Assembly: GCA_965228045.1 (NCBI GenBank)
Contig: OZ245789.1
Span: 2,852,001 to 2,916,000 of the forward strand
DNA: 64,000 nucleotides
From: JANQEU01 sp965228045
Lineage (GTDB): Bacteria; Bacteroidota; Bacteroidia; Cytophagales; Cyclobacteriaceae
Direction of reading: 5' to 3'
A program made the position numbers and the translations under genes. Below are positions 1 through 8,060 of the stretch, piece after piece. Every line of letters begins with the position of its first letter. Within the stretch, counting starts at the first letter, position 1. The notes beneath the pieces are model-generated. The model was not told the DNA's origin. It did no database searches and saw only the letters and a list, made by a program, of their open reading frames with translations.

Positions 1-548
1 GTATGTTGACCGATGACCTGGAAAAGTCAGAAGACTATAATCGAAATTAGACTCAATAAACCTTTCGTTCACTTTCGTTCCGTTTTCTTCTCTTTGGAAT
101 TGATATCTGTTCTTAATTGGATTTGTTTTTAGGAATTCAAGAATTTTAATTTCGTCCGGGGAAAGCTGGTGGATTATTGTTGGGAACGCTGGGTGAGCTA
201 GATTAACAAGATCCTTATTTATCGCGTTTTCTAGTAGGTTTAAATAATATTTATTGAGATAATTAGAGCTATCACAGTAAACTAGACGCTCTATTATTGG
301 CCCTGAGTATAAAGGGTCTGCAGGTATCTGTTTTTCTTTTGGAACCCGCTTGGATACTTCTTTTAAAGCATTTTCAAGCCTATCGTTGAAGGCCGCTGCT
401 ACTTGAAATGGCGCTGTAAATAATCTTACTGTTTTAACTATGTCCTAAATAATTTACCGGTTTCTTTGGTAGGTTTGGATAAACCATCATTGTAAATTTT
501 TAATATAGTATCTTCTCCAAGTTTCTGAACTATTTCTTCCGGTGACAT
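1..548 (-). pseudogene. Abi-alpha (DUF4393) family gene, frameshifted and cut by the window edge
   Basis: An ATG at 548 on the minus strand opens 36 codons (MSPEEIVQKLGEDTILKIYN...) ending in TAG at 438-440. From 441 the -1 frame runs open to base 1, giving IVKTVRLFTAPFQVAAAFND, then RVPKEKQIPADPLYSGPIIE, then AHPAFP and HQLSPDEIKILEFL. Together the two frames make one continuous product with the order I know from the Abi-alpha/DUF4393 family: a YDDxLxP-like N-terminus, an APFQ helix, a P-P-xxxGP segment, an LLExAI stretch and HPAF..I.QLSPDE. Restoring one base near 440-441 would rejoin them. The family is linked to abortive phage infection; activity here is not shown. No slippery heptamer is visible at the junction, so a disabling mutation or a base error is likelier than programmed frameshifting. 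The 3' end lies outside the window. Confidence 0.68.
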
Positions 549-579
549 TTTTGATATTAATTTTTAACTCGGATAGATT

Positions 580-978
580 CTATCCTATACTTTGAATTGA
601 CATAGGAACATTCCCTTCATGTTCTAAACTAATTTTCGTGCAAATTTTAGTTTTTGAGTTCATGCAACTCCCAATCTCTTTGATGAGGTAGTTTTCGATT
701 TGATTTAGGTGTAAAACACTATCTTCTGATACTTGCCCAACATACAATTTAGCTCCATGCTGTAAACATCCTTCAATCCAATGTTTATAGCTTGGACCAT
801 ATCTGCCATGCCTATTCTTACCATTAAGATCTAATCTTTTGGATCCTCCAAAAAATGTCTTGAGACAAATTCCCCAATAAAAGGGTTTTTCATTCCATTC
901 ATGTAGATAGATGATTTCGGTAAAATTTTTGGCCTGGTCATAGGTATTACATTCTATCCAGGTGATTTTTACAATCAA
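580..978 (-). CDS. Uncharacterised small protein, possible GIY-YIG-like fold
   Basis: This 132-residue frame ends 31 bases before the Abi-alpha start on the same strand, so the two could be co-transcribed. The first usable codon is TTG at 978; no in-frame ATG lies upstream before a TGA at 1021-1023, so the start is uncertain. The protein is soluble, with a W/Y-rich N-terminal half (FYWGICLKTFFGG), then RYGPSYKHWIEGC, KLYVGQV and IENYLI. The order aromatic-G, RY...Y.HWI, LY.G, IEN.LI faintly recalls GIY-YIG nuclease-like proteins, but I do not see a clean GIY...YIG core and give this only as a guess. The DNA is more AT-rich than the gltB region, which fits an accessory origin. Confidence 0.5.
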   Translation of the reverse strand: MIVKITWIECNTYDQAKNFTEIIYLHEWNEKPFYWGICLKTFFGGSKRLDLNGKNRHGRYGPSYKHWIEGCLQHGAKLYVGQVSEDSVLHLNQIENYLIKEIGSCMNSKTKICTKISLEHEGNVPMSIQSIG

Positions 979-1224
979 TTTCTTTGAACTTTTTATTTGG
1001 AATTTAAAGAATAAATATTGTCACGTAGATTGTATTACACTTACAAATTAGGGAAAGTGAATGTTATTCATCTTTTTTTGCAGGTCGATCATTACCTAAC
1101 ATGAAAGAAGAAATAAAAAAATTGATCAAAAATTGGAGAGCTAACTCGCTGTAATTCAGATATTTTCACTCTTGAATCAGCAAAAAACATAACACCTAAA
1201 CATAACACCGGGCAATTTTTCAGG

Positions 1225-1257
1225 AAAAAAAGAGGCAGCCACATTACGTAACTGCCT
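1225..1257 (-). terminator. Rho-independent terminator of the tRNA
   Basis: On the minus strand AGGCAGTTAC pairs with GTGGCTGCCT (10 bp including two G-T pairs) around a 5-nt GTAAT loop, followed by C and a run of seven T. It starts about a dozen bases past the tRNA 3' end, where a terminator for that transcript would be expected. Confidence 0.75.
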
Positions 1258-1269
1258 GATAATCATAAG

Positions 1270-1343
1270 TGGGCCCTGCTGGGCTCGAACCAGCGGCCAC
1301 CTGATTATGAGTCAGGTGCTCTAACCAACTGAGCTAAGGGCCC
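1270..1343 (-). tRNA. tRNA with CAT anticodon (elongator Met or lysidine-type Ile2)
   Basis: The minus strand folds into a complete 74-nt cloverleaf: acceptor GGGCCCT/AGGGCCC, D arm GCTC...GAGC, anticodon stem CCTGA/TCAGG with loop CTCATAA (anticodon CAT), T arm GCTGG-TTCGAGC-CCAGC and discriminator A at 1270. No CCA is encoded. CAT can read Met or, after lysidine modification, Ile AUA. The D-arm, anticodon-loop and T-arm bases recall bacterial Ile2 (CAT) tRNAs as well as elongator Met, so I leave the amino acid open. It is not an initiator, because the first pair is a normal G-C. A terminator follows and a -7-like box precedes it. Confidence 0.93.
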
Positions 1344-1360
1344 GTTTTGCCATCTAATAG

Positions 1361-1368
1361 CAAAACTA
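1361..1368 (-). promoter_or_regulatory. Candidate -7 box of the tRNA promoter
   Basis: The minus strand reads TAGTTTTG, matching the Bacteroidota -7 consensus TAnnTTTG, 17 bases before the tRNA 5' end. The space between is a perfect 7-bp inverted repeat, GTTTTGC...GCAAAAC (1344-1366), which overlaps the box. No convincing -33 TTTG is present at the usual distance. Confidence 0.4.
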
Positions 1369-1385
1369 AAATTCTTCCAACATTT

Positions 1386-1456
1386 CCACCTGACTCATCA
1401 TTGAATACTGTCAGGTGCTATCACCAACCGGGGCGCGTAGCCTGAGCTAAGGGCCC
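1386..1456 (-). pseudogene. Decayed partial copy of the neighbouring tRNA
   Basis: Exact blocks shared with the intact tRNA occur in the same order and strand: 13 bases covering acceptor and D stem (gagctaagggccc), tcaggtgct and ccacctga from the anticodon stem, plus the upstream flank aatagcaaa (about 1467-1475). The anticodon region carries an insertion of about 10 bases, the D loop is disrupted, and the T arm and 3' acceptor strand are missing. It cannot fold into a cloverleaf, so it is a relic of a tandem duplication or an insertion. Confidence 0.7.
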
Positions 1457-1828
1457 TGTTATCACAATAGCAAATCGGGTCGCAAATCTAGATGATTTTA
1501 CGAATTCTTCACAACTTTTCTCTGTCACTCATTATCCTCTCATGCGGTCCTTCCTCAAAACCTAAAGCGGAATTTTAAATCCAAAATCCTAATCTTGAAT
1601 CTGAAATTAAAAATCCGAAATTTGGAATCACAGATTCTCATTGAAATTTTCACAACCCACCTGCCCTATCTCTTCGCCGACTTAAGAGAAATTCATATTT
1701 GAATTGTTTTTATTCAAGAATTTGGAATAAACATCGGTAAACCTTCACTATTCACAAATTATCTAACTGATACTTTCAGAGTTTCGTATTTTTGTTGGTT
1801 CAATCATTTTGCATTTAGACGTCATTAC
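1457..1828. other. Intergenic region upstream of gltB, no gene seen
   Basis: This AT-rich stretch holds no coding frame with a recognisable product. A low-complexity segment near 1576-1635 repeats variants of aaaatccnaa/gaatctgaaa without a regular period. The only functional signal I can suggest is a -7-like box at 1787-1794 before gltB. An antisense frame here overlaps the gltB start and has no family features. Confidence 0.5.
1787..1794 (+). promoter_or_regulatory. Candidate -7 box for gltBD
   Basis: TATTTTTG fits TAnnTTTG and lies 35 bases before the gltB ATG, which would leave a leader of about 25-30 nt. No clear -33 TTTG is seen at 17-23 bases upstream, so this is tentative. Confidence 0.33.
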
Positions 1829-4800
1829 ATGGAGAAAAGTCTGTATACACCCGAATTTGAGCATGATTCCTGCGGAGTTGGTTGTGTCGTTAACATCAAT
1901 GGTCGCAAGTCCCACAAACCCGTTAAGGATGCACTGACGATGTTGAAAAATATGGAGCATCGTGGCGCCACCGGAGCTGACCCGGAGACTGGCGATGGGT
2001 CGGGTATTCTGATACAGGTTCCGCACGACTTCTATAAGTCGGAGCTCCGCAAAGAAGGCATCAATCTGCCTGACCTGGGACACTATGGTGTGGGAATGGT
2101 CTTTTACCCCAACCATGAAGAAACCCGTCAGGCTTGTAAAAAGATGATGAATTCCCTCATCAAGAAAATGGGATTCCAGGTAATCGGCTATCGATCGCTT
2201 CCGCTAAATGAAAAAGTACCGGGTCATGAGTCCAAATCCGTAGAACCATTCATCGAGCAGATTTTTGTGCAGCACAAAGACCCGGATATCGTAAATGATG
2301 ACCTCGAACGCAAACTTTTTGTCCTCAGACACTACATAACACATACCATCAATCGTGAAAACAAGATACTGACCGAGGAATTCTATTTCGCCAGTCTTTC
2401 CGCCCGAACGGTGATCTACAAAGGCCAGCTACGTACAGATCAGCTGGAAGAATATTTTCTGGATCTGAAGAATCCTGAAGTCAAGTCTGCACTGGCCATT
2501 GTTCACTCGCGGTTTTCGACCAACACATTCCCCAACTGGAAGCTGGCACAGCCCTTTAGGTTCATTGCCCACAATGGCGAGATCAATACCATTCGGGGTA
2601 ATGTGACGAAAATGCAATCCAAAGAAGCACTCATGAGCTCCCCACTTTTCACAGAGGAGGAGCTGAAGTGGCTGATACCCGTAACACATCCGGAAAATTC
2701 CGACAGCTCCAATTTTGATGCGCTTGTTGAACTGCTGGCACTGTCCGGAAGGTCATTGCCGCACGTGATGATGATGATGGTACCGGAAGCATGGCAGGAC
2801 AATAAGAATATGGAACCAAAGCGCAAGGCATTTTACAAGTACCATGCGGGCTTGATGGAACCCTGGGATGGTCCGGCTGCCTTGTTTTTCACAAATGGGT
2901 CTCAGATTGGAGCCACACTGGACAGGAACGGGCTACGACCCGTAAGGTATTGTGTGACATCCGACAACAGATTGATTATGGGAAGTGAGGCCGGGGCGCT
3001 TCCGGTAAAAGAAGAGTTGATCATCAAAAAAGGCCGATTACAACCCGGCAAGATGTTGATGGCCGATCTGAAGGAACAAAAGCTGTATTCCGACAAGGAA
3101 ATAAAAGATAAAGTATGCAGTCAGCAACCGTACTCTCAATGGATCAAGAAACACAGGATCAAGCTCAGGCTTCAGCCTATCCCGGAATTAAAAGAAAAGA
3201 AAATAGATTCCGAACGACTACTGACACGTCAAATCTCTAATGGAGTCACGGAAGAGGACATTCGAATGACTGTTCTTCCGTTTGCCAGGACTGCAAACGA
3301 ACCGCTCGGTTCGATGGGCGCAGATACGCCGCTTCCGGTTTTGTCACGTCAAAGCCAGCATGTAGCCAATTACTTCAAGCAGTATTTTGCACAGGTCAGT
3401 AACCCTCCTATCGACCCCATAAGAGAAAGACTGGTCATGTCACTCTTTACGAGAATCGGTCCTTCGCTGAACATTCTGGCGGAGACACCAGAGCATGCCA
3501 GGCAGGTCCACATTTCACAGCCCATCCTGTCCCGGGAAGACTTTTACCGGATCAAAGCCCTGGCAGCAGAAGGTTTCGATCATTACATCATTGACGCCAC
3601 TTTCGATGTGTCGGAAAAAGGCGAGTCCCTGAAACAGGCGGTAGAAAGAATATGCAAGGAAGCGGAAGAGGCTATCAGCCGTGGCAATACCGTGCTGATC
3701 ATCTCCAACAGGAAAGAAACTGAAACCCGCGCTCCCATTCCCGGATTGATCGCTACAGGGGCTGTTCATCATCACCTTGTCAAGAAAAGACTACGAACCA
3801 AGGCGGGTATTGTGGTAGAAGCCAGCGACGCCTGGGAAACCCACCATTTCGCCACGATAATTGGCTATGGTGCGAGTGGTGTCTATCCTTATCTGACCTA
3901 TGATGCCATCAAGGATGCTTACAACAAAGGTCAGCTTGATAACGCCCATGAGCTAAGTTATTATAACAAAAACTATATCAAGGGTGTCGGTAAAGGGCTT
4001 TTAAAGATTTTGTCCAAAATGGGGATCAGCACACTTCAGTCTTACCAGTCTGCTCAGATTTTTGAATGCGTTGGTTTGGGTTCTGAAGTGATCTCAAAAT
4101 GTTTTAAAGGCACTACCAGTCGCCTGGACGGTCTGAACTTTGAGGATCTCGGCAAAGAAGTACGGCGAAAGCATAGAGTCGCTTATCGCAAGCAAGACCA
4201 CCCGATTCTTAAAGCCGGGGGTGTTTTCCAGTGGAAAAGAAATGGAGAAAAGCACCTGCTGAATCCCACTACGATCCACCTGCTTCAAAAGTCCACCAAA
4301 CTCAATGATTACAAACTTTTCAGGCAGTATACACAGGCTGTCAATGGATTAGGTGCCGAAATTGTCAATCTGCGTGACCTGTTCGAGTTTAAAAAACGGG
4401 AATCAATACCGCTCTCGGAAGTAGAACCAGTTGAAAACATCCTAAAACGGTTTGCGACCGGAGCGATGTCTTTTGGCTCAATTTCCCACGAAGCGCATAG
4501 TACTTTGGCCATTGCCATGAACAGGATAGGCGCAAAAAGCAATAGCGGAGAAGGTGGTGAAGATGAGGCCAGATACCTGCGAAAAAGCAACGGTGACTGG
4601 GAACGTTCTGCCATCAAGCAGGCTGCATCCGGAAGATTTGGGGTAACCATAGATTATCTCAACAATGCCGAAGAGCTTCAAATCAAGATCGCACAGGGCG
4701 CCAAGCCTGGTGAAGGTGGTCAGCTCCCCGGTCATAAAGTTGATAAATGGATTGCGAAGGTCCGCCACTCCACTCCGGGAGTCGGGCTGATCTCTCCCCC

Positions 4801-6307
4801 ACCTCACCATGACATCTACTCTATCGAAGATCTGAAACAATTGATCGGCGATCTGAAAAACAGCAACCCGGATGCAAGAATCAATGTGAAGCTCGTTTCC
4901 GAAGCAGGAGTTGGCACCATCGCTGCAGGTGTAGCCAAAGCTAAGGCTGATGTTATTTTGATCTCGGGTGCCGATGGTGGTACCGGAGCGAGTCCGCTTA
5001 GCTCCATCAGACATGCAGGATTACCATGGGAAATGGGGCTTGCCGAAGCACATCAGACCCTTGTGAAAAACAATCTTCGCAGCAGGGTGACGCTCCAGAC
5101 AGATGGCAAGATCATGACAGGAAGAGACCTCGCTGTGGCTACACTTCTGGGTGCAGAAGAATATGGCATCAGTACTGCTGCCCTCATTGTAGAGGGGTGC
5201 ATCATGATGCGAAAATGTCACCTGAATACATGCCCTGTTGGGATCGCCACGCAGCGACCTGAACTTAGAAAGCTGTTTACGGGAGATCCGGATCATGTGG
5301 TGAATTTCTTCACCATGCTGGTTCAGGAGTTTCGTGAAATCATGGCCTTCTTAGGGTTTAAGTCTGTCAACGATATGGTCGGTCAGTCTCACGCACTTAA
5401 AGTGAAAGGAAACATTGACAATTGGAAAGTTAACAGACTGGATCTCAATCCTGTATTGCACTTTTCAAAGACACCGAGTCACATCGGTAAATTCAAGCAG
5501 ATAGAGCAGGATCATGAATTGGCGAAGGTGCTGGATCGGAAGATCATCAGAGACATCAAAAAACAGGATCCGAGTCTTAAACTGGAGTACAATATCACCA
5601 ACATAGACCGAAGTACAGGGACCATGACATCGTCATACCTGACAAAAAACAAGCGAATTGGTGATCAGATTAGAGTTGGATTCAAAGGTTCGGCCGGGCA
5701 GAGTTTCGGAGCATTCCTTTCCCCTCACCTTCATTTTACATTGCAGGGAGAGGCCAATGATTACGTGGGTAAAGGACTTTCAGGAGGTACGATTATCATC
5801 AGGCCTTCGGAGAAATCAAACCTTGTGCCTCATGAAAACATCATCATCGGAAACGTATCGCTTTATGGCGCTACTTCGGGGGAAGTTTACATTAATGGTC
5901 AGGCAGGAGAGCGATTTTGTGTGAGAAATTCCGGAGCGGAAGCAGTGGTTGAAGGCATAGGCGATCACGGATGCGAGTACATGACCGGTGGACTGACCAT
6001 CGTATTGGGAGACATCGGAAGAAACTTTGGGGCCGGAATGAGCGGAGGTATAGCTTTTCTGCTTAATGTAGAACAGAAGCTTGAAACCATCTGCAATCTT
6101 GAAATGATCGGATTGGAAACTCCGGGCAATGAAGACCTTGATTTTATAAAATCGAAAATCAAGAAACATCTGGACCTTACATCCAGTCCAAAAACCAGGA
6201 TGATTTTAGACGACTGGGAACAAATGAAAACCCACTTCGTGAAGGTCATGCCGCATGATTTAAAGAAAGTATTGGAATCTAATAAGAAAGTTAAGGAGGT
6301 AGCATAA
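1829..6307 (+). CDS. gltB: Glutamate synthase (NADPH-type GOGAT) large subunit
   Basis: GOGAT alpha subunit, which moves the amide nitrogen of glutamine to 2-oxoglutarate to give two glutamates. The 1492-residue length is normal. A 14-residue propeptide precedes Cys15 in DSCGVGC, the N-terminal nucleophile of the glutaminase domain (about 15-430). The central domain follows, then the FMN synthase domain (about 830-1190) with EGGEDE, GEGGQLPGHK and SGADGGTGASP. The 3Fe-4S cysteines are C1124, C1130 and C1135 (CIMMRKCHLNTCPVG). The C-terminal GXGXG beta-helix domain carries GLSGGTIIIRP and GAGMSGG. The next base after its stop starts gltD, so the two subunits are certainly translated from one message. 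No SD precedes the ATG, as is usual in this phylum. No broken motif is seen. Confidence 0.98.
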   Translation: MEKSLYTPEFEHDSCGVGCVVNINGRKSHKPVKDALTMLKNMEHRGATGADPETGDGSGILIQVPHDFYKSELRKEGINLPDLGHYGVGMVFYPNHEETRQACKKMMNSLIKKMGFQVIGYRSLPLNEKVPGHESKSVEPFIEQIFVQHKDPDIVNDDLERKLFVLRHYITHTINRENKILTEEFYFASLSARTVIYKGQLRTDQLEEYFLDLKNPEVKSALAIVHSRFSTNTFPNWKLAQPFRFIAHNGEINTIRGNVTKMQSKEALMSSPLFTEEELKWLIPVTHPENSDSSNFDALVELLALSGRSLPHVMMMMVPEAWQDNKNMEPKRKAFYKYHAGLMEPWDGPAALFFTNGSQIGATLDRNGLRPVRYCVTSDNRLIMGSEAGALPVKEELIIKKGRLQPGKMLMADLKEQKLYSDKEIKDKVCSQQPYSQWIKKHRIKLRLQPIPELKEKKIDSERLLTRQISNGVTEEDIRMTVLPFARTANEPLGSMGADTPLPVLSRQSQHVANYFKQYFAQVSNPPIDPIRERLVMSLFTRIGPSLNILAETPEHARQVHISQPILSREDFYRIKALAAEGFDHYIIDATFDVSEKGESLKQAVERICKEAEEAISRGNTVLIISNRKETETRAPIPGLIATGAVHHHLVKKRLRTKAGIVVEASDAWETHHFATIIGYGASGVYPYLTYDAIKDAYNKGQLDNAHELSYYNKNYIKGVGKGLLKILSKMGISTLQSYQSAQIFECVGLGSEVISKCFKGTTSRLDGLNFEDLGKEVRRKHRVAYRKQDHPILKAGGVFQWKRNGEKHLLNPTTIHLLQKSTKLNDYKLFRQYTQAVNGLGAEIVNLRDLFEFKKRESIPLSEVEPVENILKRFATGAMSFGSISHEAHSTLAIAMNRIGAKSNSGEGGEDEARYLRKSNGDWERSAIKQAASGRFGVTIDYLNNAEELQIKIAQGAKPGEGGQLPGHKVDKWIAKVRHSTPGVGLISPPPHHDIYSIEDLKQLIGDLKNSNPDARINVKLVSEAGVGTIAAGVAKAKADVILISGADGGTGASPLSSIRHAGLPWEMGLAEAHQTLVKNNLRSRVTLQTDGKIMTGRDLAVATLLGAEEYGISTAALIVEGCIMMRKCHLNTCPVGIATQRPELRKLFTGDPDHVVNFFTMLVQEFREIMAFLGFKSVNDMVGQSHALKVKGNIDNWKVNRLDLNPVLHFSKTPSHIGKFKQIEQDHELAKVLDRKIIRDIKKQDPSLKLEYNITNIDRSTGTMTSSYLTKNKRIGDQIRVGFKGSAGQSFGAFLSPHLHFTLQGEANDYVGKGLSGGTIIIRPSEKSNLVPHENIIIGNVSLYGATSGEVYINGQAGERFCVRNSGAEAVVEGIGDHGCEYMTGGLTIVLGDIGRNFGAGMSGGIAFLLNVEQKLETICNLEMIGLETPGNEDLDFIKSKIKKHLDLTSSPKTRMILDDWEQMKTHFVKVMPHDLKKVLESNKKVKEVA
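6293..6300 (+). promoter_or_regulatory. Strong Shine-Dalgarno before gltD, inside the gltB end
   Basis: AAGGAGGT is a near-perfect anti-SD complement ending 7 bases before the gltD ATG at 6308. It also encodes the gltB C-terminal codons (KEVA). Most genes in this window lack such a site, so it supports the start choice and suggests direct re-initiation between the two subunits. Confidence 0.6.
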
Positions 6308-7753
6308 ATGGGAGATATTACAGGTTTTCTAAAAGTTGATCGAAAGCTACCGGAAACGGAAGCGCCGGAGCATAGGATCAAAAATTATAAAGAGATCTAC
6401 AAGCCCCATCCGGAAAAGCTGACCATTGATCAGGCCAGTCGATGCATGGACTGTGGCATACCATTTTGTCATCAGGGGTGTCCACTTGGAAATATTATCC
6501 CGGATTTCAATGATGCTGTCTACAATGAAAAGTGGGAAAAGGCGGCGGAAATCCTGTTTTCAACAAACAACTTCCCGGAATTTACCGGGAGGATATGCCC
6601 TGCTCCTTGTGAAGGGTCATGTGTCCTTGGGATCAATAAACCTCCTGTTGCCATCGAGCATATAGAAAAGACCATTGCCGAAAAGGCTTATGAAATGGGA
6701 TTGGTAAAGCCAAATCCACCTGAAAAGCGTAATGGTAAGACTGTAGGCGTGGTGGGATCAGGTCCTGCCGGACTTGCCGCGGCTGCTCAGCTCAATGCTT
6801 ATGGCTACCAGGTCACTGTTTATGAAAGAGACGAGGAAGTAGGTGGACTGCTTCGCTTTGGGATCCCTGATTTTAAACTGGAAAAATGGGTCGTAGAGCG
6901 TCGTGTGGAGGTCATGAAACAAGAAGGAATTGAATTCGTCACGGGATGCAACGCTGGTGTAGACATCAGTGGAGACGAGCTTAAGGACAAGCATGATGCG
7001 ATTATATTGACCGGCGGATCAACTATACCCAGAGATCTGCCTATTCCCGGAAGGGATCTGAAAGGCATTCATTTTGCAATGGATTTTCTGACACAGCAGA
7101 ATCGAAGAGTCTCAAAACTCACATTTGATTCTGACGACATCCTGGCTACCGATAAGAATGTCATCGTAATAGGCGGTGGAGATACCGGTTCGGACTGCAT
7201 TGGAACCTCCAACCGACATAAGGCAAAAAGCATCAAGCAATTTGAATTACTTCAAAAACCACCGGAGGGTAGAACGGAGCTAAACCCGTGGCCGGAATGG
7301 CCAATGGTGCTTAGAACATCGTCCTCTCATGAGGAGGGTGCAGATCGGGATTGGTCCATCCTCACAAAGGAATTTATCGGTGACAATGATGGAAATCTGA
7401 CCGGGATCAAGACTGTTAAAATCGAATGGAAGGATGGTAAATTCGAGGAGGTTCCAGGCACTGAAGAAGTGCATGCCTGTGAGCTGGCCTTGCTGGCGAT
7501 TGGGTTTATTCATCCCCAAAAAGAAGGTTTGATCGATCAGCTTGGAGTTAATCTGGATGCCCGTGGCAATGTAGACACCACGCGATACCATACATCCCAG
7601 AGAGGAGTGTTTGCTGCCGGGGACATGAGAAGAGGTCAGTCTTTGGTAGTGTGGGCCATTTCCGAAGGAAGAGAGGCAGCCAGGGAATTGGATCTCTTCC
7701 TTGGGTTGAAGAGTGAATTACCATCCAAGGACATCTCGGAGTACATGGTTTAA
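6308..7753 (+). CDS. gltD: Glutamate synthase small subunit
   Basis: GOGAT beta subunit, which takes electrons from NAD(P)H through FAD and passes them to GltB through iron-sulfur clusters. The 481-residue length is typical. The N-terminus has the cysteine-rich Fe4S4 region: C46-x2-C49 (CMDC), CHQGCP, then CPAPCEGSC. The FAD site is GSGPAGLAAA (about residue 150) followed by a VYERDEEVGGLLRFGIPDFK strand. The second Rossmann fold holds GGGDTGSD, and the C-terminus has the GVFAAGDMRRGQSLVVWAI motif that closes the FAD pocket. The start is fixed by the SD at 6293-6300 and zero spacing from gltB. The 3' end overlaps the convergent small gene by 4 bases. Confidence 0.98.
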   Translation: MGDITGFLKVDRKLPETEAPEHRIKNYKEIYKPHPEKLTIDQASRCMDCGIPFCHQGCPLGNIIPDFNDAVYNEKWEKAAEILFSTNNFPEFTGRICPAPCEGSCVLGINKPPVAIEHIEKTIAEKAYEMGLVKPNPPEKRNGKTVGVVGSGPAGLAAAAQLNAYGYQVTVYERDEEVGGLLRFGIPDFKLEKWVVERRVEVMKQEGIEFVTGCNAGVDISGDELKDKHDAIILTGGSTIPRDLPIPGRDLKGIHFAMDFLTQQNRRVSKLTFDSDDILATDKNVIVIGGGDTGSDCIGTSNRHKAKSIKQFELLQKPPEGRTELNPWPEWPMVLRTSSSHEEGADRDWSILTKEFIGDNDGNLTGIKTVKIEWKDGKFEEVPGTEEVHACELALLAIGFIHPQKEGLIDQLGVNLDARGNVDTTRYHTSQRGVFAAGDMRRGQSLVVWAISEGREAARELDLFLGLKSELPSKDISEYMV

Positions 7754-7956
7754 TATATCTCCCTGATCTCGAAGTCTTTACCTATCCCAAACCGTGTGAT
7801 ATCACTCATGTAGTATTTTTCGAGGGTGGTTAGGTCCCTGAGTTCGAATTCGGATTTACCGATCATCTTTTCAAGTTTGAATTCGAACTCCTCACCGTAA
7901 TTCACGGCTTTGTATTTTTTACCCACTCTAAGACTGCTGTATGCCAGACCTTTCAA
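7750..7956 (-). CDS. Small conserved hypothetical protein (68 aa)
   Basis: A 68-residue soluble protein, MKGLAYSSLRVGKKYKAVNY... with EFELRDLTTLEKYYMSDITR and GKDFEIREIY. The composition (VG..Y..VNYGEEFEF....F.L.DL.TLE.Y..SDI.R.G.GKDFE) looks like a small beta-rich, SH3-like domain, and I recall similar short proteins in many Bacteroidota genomes, without a known function. It is convergent with gltD, overlapping its stop by 4 bases. The good reading-frame composition and conserved-looking charge pattern make it a likely real gene. The ATG at 7956 is the only good start. Confidence 0.72.
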   Translation of the reverse strand: MKGLAYSSLRVGKKYKAVNYGEEFEFKLEKMIGKSEFELRDLTTLEKYYMSDITRFGIGKDFEIREIY

Positions 7957-7974
7957 ACTGCTTTATTTTAAGAA

Positions 7975-8007
7975 TTGAATCGATACAAATATTAAAACTT
8001 ATATTTC
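7975..8007 (+). promoter_or_regulatory. Candidate promoter of the 8061 lipoprotein
   Basis: TTG at 7975-7977 is followed after 22 bases by TATATTTC (8000-8007), one base off TAnnTTTG. The box lies 53 bases before the lipoprotein ATG, in a spacer with no other gene. Confidence 0.38.
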
Positions 8008-8060
8008 TATCCGATCAAAAAATGCATTAAAATTGAGTTACCAGCACAAAACTTAAAGGA

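Noticed and set aside
380..460. Programmed -1 frameshift in the Abi-alpha gene
   Set aside because: The junction TTTAGGACATAG has no slippery heptamer and no downstream structure that I can see; mutation or base error is simpler.
1101..1154. 17-codon plus-strand frame MKEEIKKLIKNWRANSL
   Set aside because: Too short, lacks a promoter or neighbour, and its Lys/Glu composition is expected in AT-rich DNA.
1..1475. Integrated mobile element at the tRNA
   Set aside because: No integrase, transposase or direct att repeat is visible; the tRNA relic is a 5' copy, unlike the usual 3' att duplication. An element beyond the window start cannot be excluded.
4478..5014. 178-residue minus-strand frame inside gltB
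   Set aside because: It lies fully in the conserved FMN synthase domain of gltB and has no independent features.
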